Both the position numbers and the translations under genes were made by a program. The notes under the pieces were generated by a model. It had not been told where the DNA came from. It did no database searches and saw nothing but the letters and a program-made list of their open reading frames with translations. From Rhizobium aethiopicum (lineage in GTDB: Bacteria; Pseudomonadota; Alphaproteobacteria; Rhizobiales; Rhizobiaceae), in the NCBI RefSeq assembly GCF_014197535.1, contig NZ_JACIFV010000011.1:1-64000 (forward strand): DNA of 64,000 nucleotides, in the 5' to 3' direction. Positions 16,298-23,776 of the stretch are shown piece after piece; the stretch's first letter is position 1; the number at the start of each line of letters is the position of its first letter.

Positions 16298-17613
16298 CGG
16301 ACAAGCTCCTCGAGCGCTTCGACGATCGCGCCGAACGGCTGCGGCTTGCCCTGGCCGTCAAACAGGAAGCGCTGGATGAGCCCGTGTTTGGCGACGGCCT
16401 CGTCGACGGCTGCGTCGCGCCCCTGGCGATATTCGCCGACGCGGATCAGCAGTTCCACCTCGTCATAGAGGGCAAGCAGGGCGCGCAGCCTGTCGGCTGC
16501 CTGGCGATGGCTCTCGCTCACCACTGCGCTCATCGTCCGGCTTCGGCTGGCCAGCACATCGATCGCCGGAAAATTGCCTGCCTTGGCAATCTTGTCGGAG
16601 AGCACGATATGGCCGTCCAGCAGCGATCTGGTTTCTTCGGCAATCGGATCGTCTTGCTCTTCGCCTTCGACGAGCACCGTATAGAAAGCCGTCATCATGC
16701 CGTTTGCGCTGTTGCCGGCACGCTCGAAGATTTGCGGCAGGACGGCGAATACGGAAGGCGGAAAGCCGCGCCGCACCGGCGGTTCGCCGGCGGCAAGCCC
16801 CACTTCGCGCAAGGCGCGGGCCATGCGGGTGACGCTGTCGATGACGAGCAGCACGTGTTTTCCCTGCTCGCGAAAATATTCGGCGATCGCCGTTGCCGTC
16901 ATCACCGCCTTGAACCGCTCCAGCGCCGGGCGGTCGGATGTGGCGACAACCAGCGTCACATTCGAGGGGACGCCTTCCGGCATGTTGCCGGCAACGAATT
17001 CGCCGACCTCGCGTCCGCGTTCGCCCACCAGGGCGCAGACGATCACATCGGCCTTGTTGTTGGCGACGATCTGGGACACCAGCGTCGACTTGCCGGCGCC
17101 AGGCGCGCCGAAAATACCGATGCGCTGGCCCTGCCCGCAGGTCAGCAATCCGTCCAGGGCGGCAATTCCCGAGGTGAACGGCTGGCGGATGGGACGGCGC
17201 GACAAGGGGTTGACCGGCTGGCCGTAGAGCGGCTGCAGGAAACGCGCGTCCTCGCCGGCCGGATTGGCGGAGGGACGCAGGACGTTGCCGTGCGCATCGA
17301 CGATCGCGCCGAGCAGGAAGTTGCCGACAGAGATCGCCGGCTCCCGGCCGGTCGGGACGATTTCCGTGCGCTGGGAGATGCCGCGGGTTTCGCCGTGAAG
17401 CGAGAGAAGTGCCGTCTCGCCGTCGATACCGACGACATCGGCGAGGCCGATGCGGCCCCTGCCCGGCTCATGCAGTTCGCAGAGCTCGCCGATCCGAACC
17501 GAGGGGATGAGCGCCCGCACCAGCAGGCCCGAAACACTCGTCACGCGGCCGCTCTGCCGTCGCACGTCCGTCTGTTCGAGCGTCCGCTCCATGCGAAGCA
17601 ATGCGTCAGCCAT
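16294..17613 (-). CDS. sctN: T3SS ATPase SctN (RhcN)
   Basis: A 439-residue FliI/YscN-family hexameric ATPase that unfolds substrates and strips chaperones at the cytoplasmic face. The Walker A motif GAPGAGKS is at residues 169-176, Walker B VLLVIDSVTRMARAL follows near 250, and the family segment GFPPSVFAVLPQIFERAGN lies near 285. Length is typical. It overlaps sctL upstream by 8 bp and sctQ downstream by 4 bp. Confidence 0.95.
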   Translation of the reverse strand: MADALLRMERTLEQTDVRRQSGRVTSVSGLLVRALIPSVRIGELCELHEPGRGRIGLADVVGIDGETALLSLHGETRGISQRTEIVPTGREPAISVGNFLLGAIVDAHGNVLRPSANPAGEDARFLQPLYGQPVNPLSRRPIRQPFTSGIAALDGLLTCGQGQRIGIFGAPGAGKSTLVSQIVANNKADVIVCALVGERGREVGEFVAGNMPEGVPSNVTLVVATSDRPALERFKAVMTATAIAEYFREQGKHVLLVIDSVTRMARALREVGLAAGEPPVRRGFPPSVFAVLPQIFERAGNSANGMMTAFYTVLVEGEEQDDPIAEETRSLLDGHIVLSDKIAKAGNFPAIDVLASRSRTMSAVVSESHRQAADRLRALLALYDEVELLIRVGEYRQGRDAAVDEAVAKHGLIQRFLFDGQGKPQPFGAIVEALEELVR

Positions 17614-18169
17614 GGACGAGGGCCTCGATCACGGTGGCGAGCTGGTCTTTCAAGCCGATCTGGCTTCGTCCCGCCGATGTCTCCAGGACGATCTCGCCGG
17701 CAGACATCAGCGGATCCGTTTCGATAGTGATGCGATGATCGATATCCGCAATTGCCTGGGCGATCATGGCGGCATCCTCGGGGGCGACATGGAGGGCGAT
17801 CTCCTGGGCCTCTGCGGTCTGGGATATGGCGTGGCGGACCAATCGCCTGGTGCGTTCGTCGGCCTCCATTGATCCGAGGATCAATCCGACCGATTTCAGA
17901 ACCACCGCCTCGACCCAGCTGTCGAGATTGGCAATCTCCTGTTCGGCTTTTCCGAGCGAGGCGGCAAGCCGTGCGGCGGCATCACGAACGCCCTGTTCGA
18001 ACCCGTCGCGATAGCCGTTTTGGGCGGCCTGCTCGCTGGCGGCTGCAAGTGTGGCCTGGGATTGGGCGGCGTCCTGGCGGGCAGCCGCCAGAATTTGCGC
18101 CGCCTCCCTGATCTGGCCGAAGTTTTCCGCCGGAATGATGCGGTCGTGGCGTGCAAATCCCGAGCTCAT
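17606..18169 (-). CDS. sctL: T3SS stator protein SctL (RhcL/NolV)
   Basis: A 187-residue FliH/YscL-family stator that tethers and restrains SctN. It has the Ala/Gln-rich helical N-terminal part (ILAAARQDAAQSQATLAAAS) and the C-terminal family segment VAPEDAAMIAQAI to GRSQIGLKDQLATVIEAL. The open frame extends to 18295, but that upstream part overlaps sctK and reads as Arg-rich shadow; the ATG at 18169 overlaps the sctK stop by ATGA and starts MSSGFARHDRIIPAENF, the natural start. Confidence 0.85.
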   Translation of the reverse strand: MSSGFARHDRIIPAENFGQIREAAQILAAARQDAAQSQATLAAASEQAAQNGYRDGFEQGVRDAAARLAASLGKAEQEIANLDSWVEAVVLKSVGLILGSMEADERTRRLVRHAISQTAEAQEIALHVAPEDAAMIAQAIADIDHRITIETDPLMSAGEIVLETSAGRSQIGLKDQLATVIEALVHG

Positions 18170-18795
18170 CGTCCGGCGCCTTCCTGTGTGGAGGCGACCT
18201 CGTCGACGGCGGCCGTCGCCAGAACGAGCGCCGGGCTCTTCAACAGGGAAGCCGAGCCGTTTTCGGCCATGTCGCGCCAGCCCGCCCACCGCCATGCCGC
18301 AGAGATCCGATATTCGTCTGCCAGAAGCGTCAGCATCGACCAGCCATCGGCCTCGACGACATGCCTTGCCTGCTCGCTCAACAGATCAAGCGGCGGCGTT
18401 GCCGTGGAAAGATTGATGTGGCCGAGGGCGAATGCGACCGCTTCCTCGCCGTAGGCGGCCCTGAGCCTCGCAAGGGTCGGGCGATCGACCGCGGGGCAGA
18501 AGGCTGCGAGATGATAGGCGAAGCCCGCCCGGAACGCGGCCTTTGCGAGTCCGTCCGCGTCCATGGAAATCAGGCGGCGGGCGCCGTCGGCAAATGTGGC
18601 GGGGTCGCCATGGGCTTCTGCGATCTCCGTGAAAAGCCGCCGGTGCAGCCGCCGCGACAGGGTAGACCCATCGGCAAGGAGCGGCGCGGTCCCATCCCAT
18701 CGGGCGGCCGTCAGCATATCCGCGGAAAGCAGCGCTGCCCTGCGGATCCTCGCCGCATCCGAGATCGCCTCGCCGTCCGAACGCGGCGTGCGCAT
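18166..18795 (-). CDS. sctK: T3SS protein SctK (NolU-like)
   Basis: A 209-residue protein in the place of nolU between sctJ and sctL. It is poorly conserved in general. Visible features are an Ala-rich helical body and an SctK-like C-terminal segment ending LLKSPALVLATAAVDEV. SctK is an accessory of the sorting platform under the SctD ring. I chose ATG 18795, starting MRTPRSDGEAISDAAR, two bases after the sctJ stop, over the in-frame ATG at 18837 inside sctJ. Confidence 0.7.
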   Translation of the reverse strand: MRTPRSDGEAISDAARIRRAALLSADMLTAARWDGTAPLLADGSTLSRRLHRRLFTEIAEAHGDPATFADGARRLISMDADGLAKAAFRAGFAYHLAAFCPAVDRPTLARLRAAYGEEAVAFALGHINLSTATPPLDLLSEQARHVVEADGWSMLTLLADEYRISAAWRWAGWRDMAENGSASLLKSPALVLATAAVDEVASTQEGAGR

Positions 18796-18797
18796 GC

Positions 18798-19628
18798 TCA
18801 GCGCTCCTTCCGCTGCGGCAACAGCAGCAGCAGGCATGCCCCGATGGCGAGGATAATTGCGCCGATCACGGCCAGATTGGGGGCCTTGAAAGCCGAGAGA
18901 GCGCTTTGCACCATCGAGAATGGCGCTGCGGCGGGTGCCGGCGTCACGGTTGCCGCCGGGGCCGATGCTGCCGTTGCCGGCGGGGCCGCCGGCGCGCCGA
19001 CCTCCGACCAGGGGCTGACCACCACCGAGACATCTTCGTAAGAGAGATCACGGATGCTGTTGACCAGAACGGACCGGCTTTTCATGTCGATCTCGTTGAG
19101 ATTGGCGCCGGGGCGATATTGCAACACGGCCGCCGCCCTCGCCTTTTCCTTGATGAGCCCGCGGCCGTTTTCCTCCGGCAGCACCACATGGACGCGCGCC
19201 GTCGCCACGCCGTCAAGCCCCGAAAGCGTTTCGGCAAGCTGCTGCTCGATGGCGTAGCTCATCCGGGCTTTTTGTTCGTAAGGCGTCACAAGGAAGCCGT
19301 TGCCGGGAAAGAGTTCGGCGACATTTCCGAACGACTGACGCGGCAGACCGGCGCCCGCCAGCAACTCGATCGCCCGGGCATGATCGGCTGATTCAGCGGC
19401 GATCGCATAGGTCCCGCCCTTTTCGCTCTTCATGGTGACGGAGATGCCGGCGCGTTCGAGCAGGACCTGAGCATCCAACGCATCGCGCTGATCGAGTCCC
19501 GTCAGCACGTCCTGGCTGCAGGCGGCGAGGAACAGGCAGAGGGCGAGCATGGCGGCCTTCGGAAGGACTTTGCGCGCGGGCGAAGTGATCGGTGATCTCG
19601 CAAGGGCCGATGTGATCATGATATTCAC
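18798..19628 (-). CDS. sctJ: T3SS inner-membrane ring lipoprotein SctJ (RhcJ/NolT)
   Basis: A 276-residue YscJ/PrgK-family lipoprotein. The signal peptide ends in a lipobox LAAC with Cys37. The two-domain ring-building motif follows (LLERAGISVTMKSEKGGTYA, LAGAGLPRQSFGNVAELFPG, QKARMSYAIEQQLAETLSGL). A C-terminal transmembrane helix lies at about 245-268, then a short basic tail QRKER. The start overlaps the sctI stop by ATGA; an internal ATG at 19619 is an alternative. Confidence 0.92.
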   Translation of the reverse strand: MNIMITSALARSPITSPARKVLPKAAMLALCLFLAACSQDVLTGLDQRDALDAQVLLERAGISVTMKSEKGGTYAIAAESADHARAIELLAGAGLPRQSFGNVAELFPGNGFLVTPYEQKARMSYAIEQQLAETLSGLDGVATARVHVVLPEENGRGLIKEKARAAAVLQYRPGANLNEIDMKSRSVLVNSIRDLSYEDVSVVVSPWSEVGAPAAPPATAASAPAATVTPAPAAAPFSMVQSALSAFKAPNLAVIGAIILAIGACLLLLLPQRKER

Positions 19629-20101
19629 TGGCCCTGCGTCAGCCGTTTGGACGACGACATCACCGACTGGGTGAGTGACGACAGCAGCGTCGTGCCGGTC
19701 GCGAATTGCTGTGATTTCTCCAGCCGGTCGATCGATGTCGTGATGTCTTCGATCTTCGGGCCGCTGTGATCCTTGTCCGCGGCAAATCGCACCAGCGGCG
19801 TCTCCGGCTGGCCGTTCCCGGCCACCGGCATGAAGAATGCCGACAGCCGGTCGAGAATGCTGGAGGGCCTGGTATTGCCTTCCGGTGAATAGGAGGGCGG
19901 GACGGCGTCGGACTCAGGCGCGATCTTGCGGCCCTGGATGTTGGGAATGGAGGTGAGTTCGGTTGGCCGAAGGCCGGCGAAATCCGCCGGCTGCAGCCCG
20001 ATCCGCTCCGCCACGATCTCCGAGGTCTCCAGCACATTGCCTGTCGATACGCCATCAACGGGCGGCGTAAAGGCGCGGCCGGTAAGTTCTTCTCCGCTCA
20101 T
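19625..20101 (-). CDS. sctI: T3SS inner rod protein SctI (NolB-like)
   Basis: A 158-residue soluble protein in the position of nolB, directly before sctJ. Length fits NolB (about 164 residues). The N-terminal two thirds are Pro/Ser-rich and poorly ordered; the C-terminal 50 residues form the amphipathic helix typical of the inner rod (IEDITTSIDRLEKSQQFATG, then LTQSVMSSSKRLTQGQ). It would assemble the rod between the SctRST gate and the needle. It heads the ten-gene leftward unit sctI-sctU. Confidence 0.75.
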   Translation of the reverse strand: MSGEELTGRAFTPPVDGVSTGNVLETSEIVAERIGLQPADFAGLRPTELTSIPNIQGRKIAPESDAVPPSYSPEGNTRPSSILDRLSAFFMPVAGNGQPETPLVRFAADKDHSGPKIEDITTSIDRLEKSQQFATGTTLLSSLTQSVMSSSKRLTQGQ

Positions 20102-20151
20102 TGCAATTCCTCAACTCGGTACACGTCAACTGCAAACGATGAACGGGAACG

Positions 20152-20409
20152 CTACTCGTCGCTGCCTTCGTCGATCGCCTCCTTGGCGAAATTGAAAAGC
20201 GAATTGTTCAGCATCAGGGTGTTGGAAATCATGCCTGGCAGAAACGCGTCCACGGCAGCGGAGAGTATCTCGCTCTCGCTGTTCGGATCGACCTTTTTCG
20301 TCGTGCTGCCGGTGGTGTCCTTGGAATCTGTCTTATCAGTCGTCAGCTCCACCGAGACAGGGTTTGCAGGCGCCAGGTTCAGGTCGGAATTCACTGCATC
20401 TACGGCCAT
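20152..20409 (-). CDS. Small T3SS-locus protein, possible early substrate
   Basis: An 85-residue protein without a signal peptide. It is Ser/Thr/Asp-rich up to residue 45, then has an amphipathic helical C-terminus (FLPGMISNTLMLNNSLFNFA). This layout resembles small T3SS substrates such as needle or NopA/NopB-type proteins, and it sits 50 bp before sctI in the same direction. I do not recognise the family. With the 52-residue ORF at 8498 it is one of two candidates for the missing needle or pilus subunit. Confidence 0.45.
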   Translation of the reverse strand: MAVDAVNSDLNLAPANPVSVELTTDKTDSKDTTGSTTKKVDPNSESEILSAAVDAFLPGMISNTLMLNNSLFNFAKEAIDEGSDE

Positions 20410-20712
20410 ATGAGCACTTCCATCAAGGAGTTATCAAAATGAATGCATGATTTGATATGGATAAAAAAACGGCCGGTCAATTGTTTAAACTTAACCGATG
20501 GTTAATTTTCGGAAATTACAATCGCTTTGACAACTTTCTCGACCTTTATATTAAAATTGAACGTTTTTATCCATAAAGCGCAGCAGATATCCAGATTGCG
20601 CATGAAATTCATACTTAAATTTATTGCTATCAAATATTCACAGGCCCGACCGCCTCTACGCCAACCGGGCCTGTGAGTACCCAGATATTTGGTGTTGCGA
20701 AAGCGTCCCGGA
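20410..20712. promoter_or_regulatory. AT-rich spacer with terminator hairpin and likely promoter
   Basis: An AT-rich 303-bp gap between the large translocator gene and the small T3SS gene, both leftward. A hairpin CAGGCCCG/CGGGCCTG at 20641-20673 lies 40 bp past the stop of the upstream gene and probably ends its transcript, though no T-run follows. The AT-rich part at 20440-20640 should hold the promoter of the sctI-sctU unit. No tts box is seen. Confidence 0.5.
20641..20673 (-). terminator. Hairpin after the first large translocator gene
   Basis: The 8-bp stem CAGGCCCG/CGGGCCTG has a 17-base loop and starts 40 bp beyond the stop codon at 20713. It lacks a U-run, so the strength is uncertain. 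Confidence 0.5.
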
Positions 20713-23556
20713 TCAGCCCACCGCCGTACCGCGGCGCTTCTCGATATCGGCGATGATCGCGTCCCAGTTCTCAGGGGTCAGCTCGCGCTGTTCCGGGTCG
20801 CGGGGCGCGGGGGCGACGCCGCCCTTGGCGCCGACGCGCTGACCTGTTTTGGCGTAGATGCCGACCGTGTCGTTGACAGTGCGCTTAAGCATGTCGTTCA
20901 TCATGTCGGTCTGCTTGTGGAAGGCTTTTTCCTGCTTGATGCTCTGGTAGATGGCAAAGCCCGCCCAGGCCGCCCAGGACACCGCGCCGGCGATTGCGAA
21001 GGCGAGCGAGAAGCCGCCGGAGACGAGCGCTACCGTTGCGCCCGTGCGCCCGAGGAAGGTGGAATTCACCAGCATATTGGCAACGCCTGCGATGCCCTCG
21101 ATCGCGCCGACCGTGTCCGCCGCGGTTCCGATACCCATGAAGATGAGATCGACCGGATCGCCCTTGCCACTGGTGAGCCCCTGCAGGAACTGGTAATATT
21201 CCACCGGCAGCCAAGCGACGCCGGCAACGGCGCCAACCGTCGTCCCGGTATTCTTGAAAAAGGCGGAGAGCACGCTGCGCTGCGCCCGCGCCAGCTCGTC
21301 GGAAACGCCGACGAGTGAACTGATCCCATCCAGCAGCGAAAAATTCGAGGCTTTGATCGCCGAGCCGAGCGCACTGCCCATGTGCGCGAGAGCGCCAAGG
21401 GCGTGCAGAACCACGATGCCGATGCTGTCCCAGGTCGGGCTCGTCATGTTGAGGCCGGCATAGATGGAGCGGGATGCGGTAAGCACCGACATCACGCCGG
21501 AAGAGAGCGCCGCCTTGTATTTGACAGGATCGACCCCTGCCGGCGCCGCCGTCGCGGTCTTGTCGATCAGCTTGGCAAGGTCGGCCTTGATCGTTTCGAC
21601 GCTGCCGCCCGGTCGCATCGTCGCCCAAAGCGCGGTGAAGATCGTCGTGAAATTGGTCTTGTATTGCGCCATGGCATCGGCATTGCCCTTGAACAGGGTT
21701 TCCGCCAGCGCGTCGAGGCTCGGGGCGATGATCCTCTTGATCGCCTCTTCGGCGGTCTTGCCGTCGACGATGATTGGATCGATCACATCCGTGCCGGGCA
21801 TCAGCGTCTTCATCAGGCCTGACATGGAAAGTCCCATGTCCTTGAGGCTCGATGTCAGATATTCGCTGTCGATATAGGGCAGATCGAGACTTTGGATGGT
21901 CTTGCTCCAGCCATTGTCCTTGGTGGCGAACATGCGCTCGGCGATCCAGGCGTCGCCCCCGCTGCCGGCGAAGAAGCGCCCGCCGTCTGAGCCGTTGGCG
22001 GCAATGCCCTTGCCGGCCAGCCCGGTGCCGATCATGATTGCCGCCATGACGTCGTTGAACGAATAGCTGGCGAGATTGCTGGAGGGCAGCGGCGAGACGC
22101 TCTTGTCCCACTCGGCATTGGCCGGCAACTTCGAGACCAGGCTGGCGCCCATGACGAGCCCTTCCAGCGCGGTCTGCACCGCATGGCGGTAGCCCAAGAC
22201 CTCCTTGCCGCCGGGTGCGCTCAGGCGCGACGTCAGGCGCTCCAGATTGCCGGCGAGATCGCCGATGCCGATTTCTCCGGCGCCTACCTTGTCGAGCAGC
22301 GGACCGAGAAGCGCCTTGACGTCGGCCTTGAACTGATCGCGCACCTCGGGGCTGTCTGACCCGTAAAACTGGTTGGCCATCGCCTGGATGGTCGGGTTGA
22401 ACAGGTGGGTGATATTGTTGGGAACGGTGCTGCCGAATTCGGAAGCGGCAACCTTTTTCAAACCGTCGAGGTCGATCTTGAGATCGGGGAACAGGCTCCC
22501 GCCGAGCCCGAGCGACTGGTCGAAATCCACAACCGGCAGGATGGAGCCGAGCCCCTTCAGTTCCCGCTCGGTCTTGTTGCCGGCCAGTCCCATGCGGATC
22601 AGGCCATCGAGCGCCGTCGTCGGATCGGAGATCGTCGGCAGCACGTTCTTGTCGAAGAATTCGGCATAGGTCTTGTCGGCAATCGCCGAGCGCTGCTTTA
22701 CGAAATCGTCGGGAAGCACCATGGAATAGAAGCCGAGGGCGGCATTATATTCCTTGAGAATGGTGGTGACGTCCTTGCCGGATTTGAGACCGTCATTCAG
22801 CAGGCCGCCATTGACGATGTCGCGCTCAAAGGCATCCTCGACCTTCGTACGCAGGTCCTTCATCTTCTCGTCACGCGTTATCGTGTCGTTGATGATCTCG
22901 GAAGCGTCCTTGTTCGTATCGGCCGGCGCCACGCGATAACCGGAGAAGATCAGCTTGAAGGCCTTCAGCGCCTTCTCCGTCATCAGCGAGTTGACGTCGG
23001 GGTCCGAGCCCAGGATGGCGATCGACTTGTCGAGATCCTTCAGGATCTCCTGGTCGTTGTAGATGCCGCGCTGGTTGTCGCCGAGGCTGTCCTTGTATTG
23101 GCCGAAGGTCGCCTTGGTCTGAAGCAGATCGAGATACATGATCAGTTTCTGCTCGGCAGTGTAATTGTGAGGGTTTTTGACGACGTCGATGCTCTCGAAG
23201 GATTTGTCCTTGTCCTTCAGCCCTTCCATGAAGCCCTGATTGATCTCGCTCATGAAATCGGAATTGAACAGGAGATCGATGACCGGCTGGATCGGCGCGG
23301 TAGGGCGGGACGTGCCATTCGACGTGGCGGCCAGCGAAACGAACTTCGGACTGCTCGTCTGCGCCGATATAGAGGAGAAAATCGTCAGGGCTGCCGTCGT
23401 GGTCCCGTCAGAGGCAAAAGGCGATGCCTTCTTGACCGTGGTGCTCGTGGTTTTGCCCTGGCTCGTGGAATTTTCGGACTTTGGATCGGAATTGGCGTTT
23501 AGCCGGAGAAATGAAACCGTATCGATATCCGAAGATGCTGGTGCGATCGATGACAT
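20713..23556 (-). CDS. Large T3SS translocator candidate (HrpK/HrpF/NopX-like), copy 1
   Basis: A 947-residue protein without a Sec signal and with a Ser/Thr-rich N-terminus (MSSIAPASSDIDTVSFLRLN). It is built of repeated helical modules: an A module (YTAEQKLIMYLDLLQTKATF onward, residues about 130-310), a B module (about 357-590, ITHLFNPTIQAMANQFYG and PGGKEVLGYRHAVQTALEGL), and a diverged B-like module (about 600-740). Hydrophobic segments near the C-terminus (ATVALVSGGFSLAFAIAGAV and SWAAWAGFAIYQ) could insert into a host membrane. Position and layout fit HrpK, HrpF and NopX-type proteins, which form the pore in plant membranes. An AAAGGGA SD precedes the ATG. The nearby copy 2 is paralogous. 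Confidence 0.65.
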   Translation of the reverse strand: MSSIAPASSDIDTVSFLRLNANSDPKSENSTSQGKTTSTTVKKASPFASDGTTTAALTIFSSISAQTSSPKFVSLAATSNGTSRPTAPIQPVIDLLFNSDFMSEINQGFMEGLKDKDKSFESIDVVKNPHNYTAEQKLIMYLDLLQTKATFGQYKDSLGDNQRGIYNDQEILKDLDKSIAILGSDPDVNSLMTEKALKAFKLIFSGYRVAPADTNKDASEIINDTITRDEKMKDLRTKVEDAFERDIVNGGLLNDGLKSGKDVTTILKEYNAALGFYSMVLPDDFVKQRSAIADKTYAEFFDKNVLPTISDPTTALDGLIRMGLAGNKTERELKGLGSILPVVDFDQSLGLGGSLFPDLKIDLDGLKKVAASEFGSTVPNNITHLFNPTIQAMANQFYGSDSPEVRDQFKADVKALLGPLLDKVGAGEIGIGDLAGNLERLTSRLSAPGGKEVLGYRHAVQTALEGLVMGASLVSKLPANAEWDKSVSPLPSSNLASYSFNDVMAAIMIGTGLAGKGIAANGSDGGRFFAGSGGDAWIAERMFATKDNGWSKTIQSLDLPYIDSEYLTSSLKDMGLSMSGLMKTLMPGTDVIDPIIVDGKTAEEAIKRIIAPSLDALAETLFKGNADAMAQYKTNFTTIFTALWATMRPGGSVETIKADLAKLIDKTATAAPAGVDPVKYKAALSSGVMSVLTASRSIYAGLNMTSPTWDSIGIVVLHALGALAHMGSALGSAIKASNFSLLDGISSLVGVSDELARAQRSVLSAFFKNTGTTVGAVAGVAWLPVEYYQFLQGLTSGKGDPVDLIFMGIGTAADTVGAIEGIAGVANMLVNSTFLGRTGATVALVSGGFSLAFAIAGAVSWAAWAGFAIYQSIKQEKAFHKQTDMMNDMLKRTVNDTVGIYAKTGQRVGAKGGVAPAPRDPEQRELTPENWDAIIADIEKRRGTAVG
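21841..22486 (-). repeat. 646-bp block shared with 25481-26126
   Basis: The block aligns without gaps to 25481-26126 at a constant offset of 3640. I count about 41 differences, roughly 94% identity, clustered at 22201-22275. Flanking sequence on both sides is far less alike. It encodes the B module of copy 1. Confidence 0.9.
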
Positions 23557-23776
23557 GCGTTCCCTTTGATTTTCTTTTTCCGCTTTTCGCGGATGACGTC
23601 GTTTACCTTACGTTAGGCATAAGATCGACCTTTGCGTGATAATTCAAGCCCGATCGGACATCGCGGTTGCATAAAATGCAGCGGCCTCGCGCCTGGAGAT
23701 CAAAAATCACATTTTTACCGAGGGGTCGCAGGGTATTTCCCAGGCTGTGGCGGTCATCGTTGCCGCCCCTCTGCCT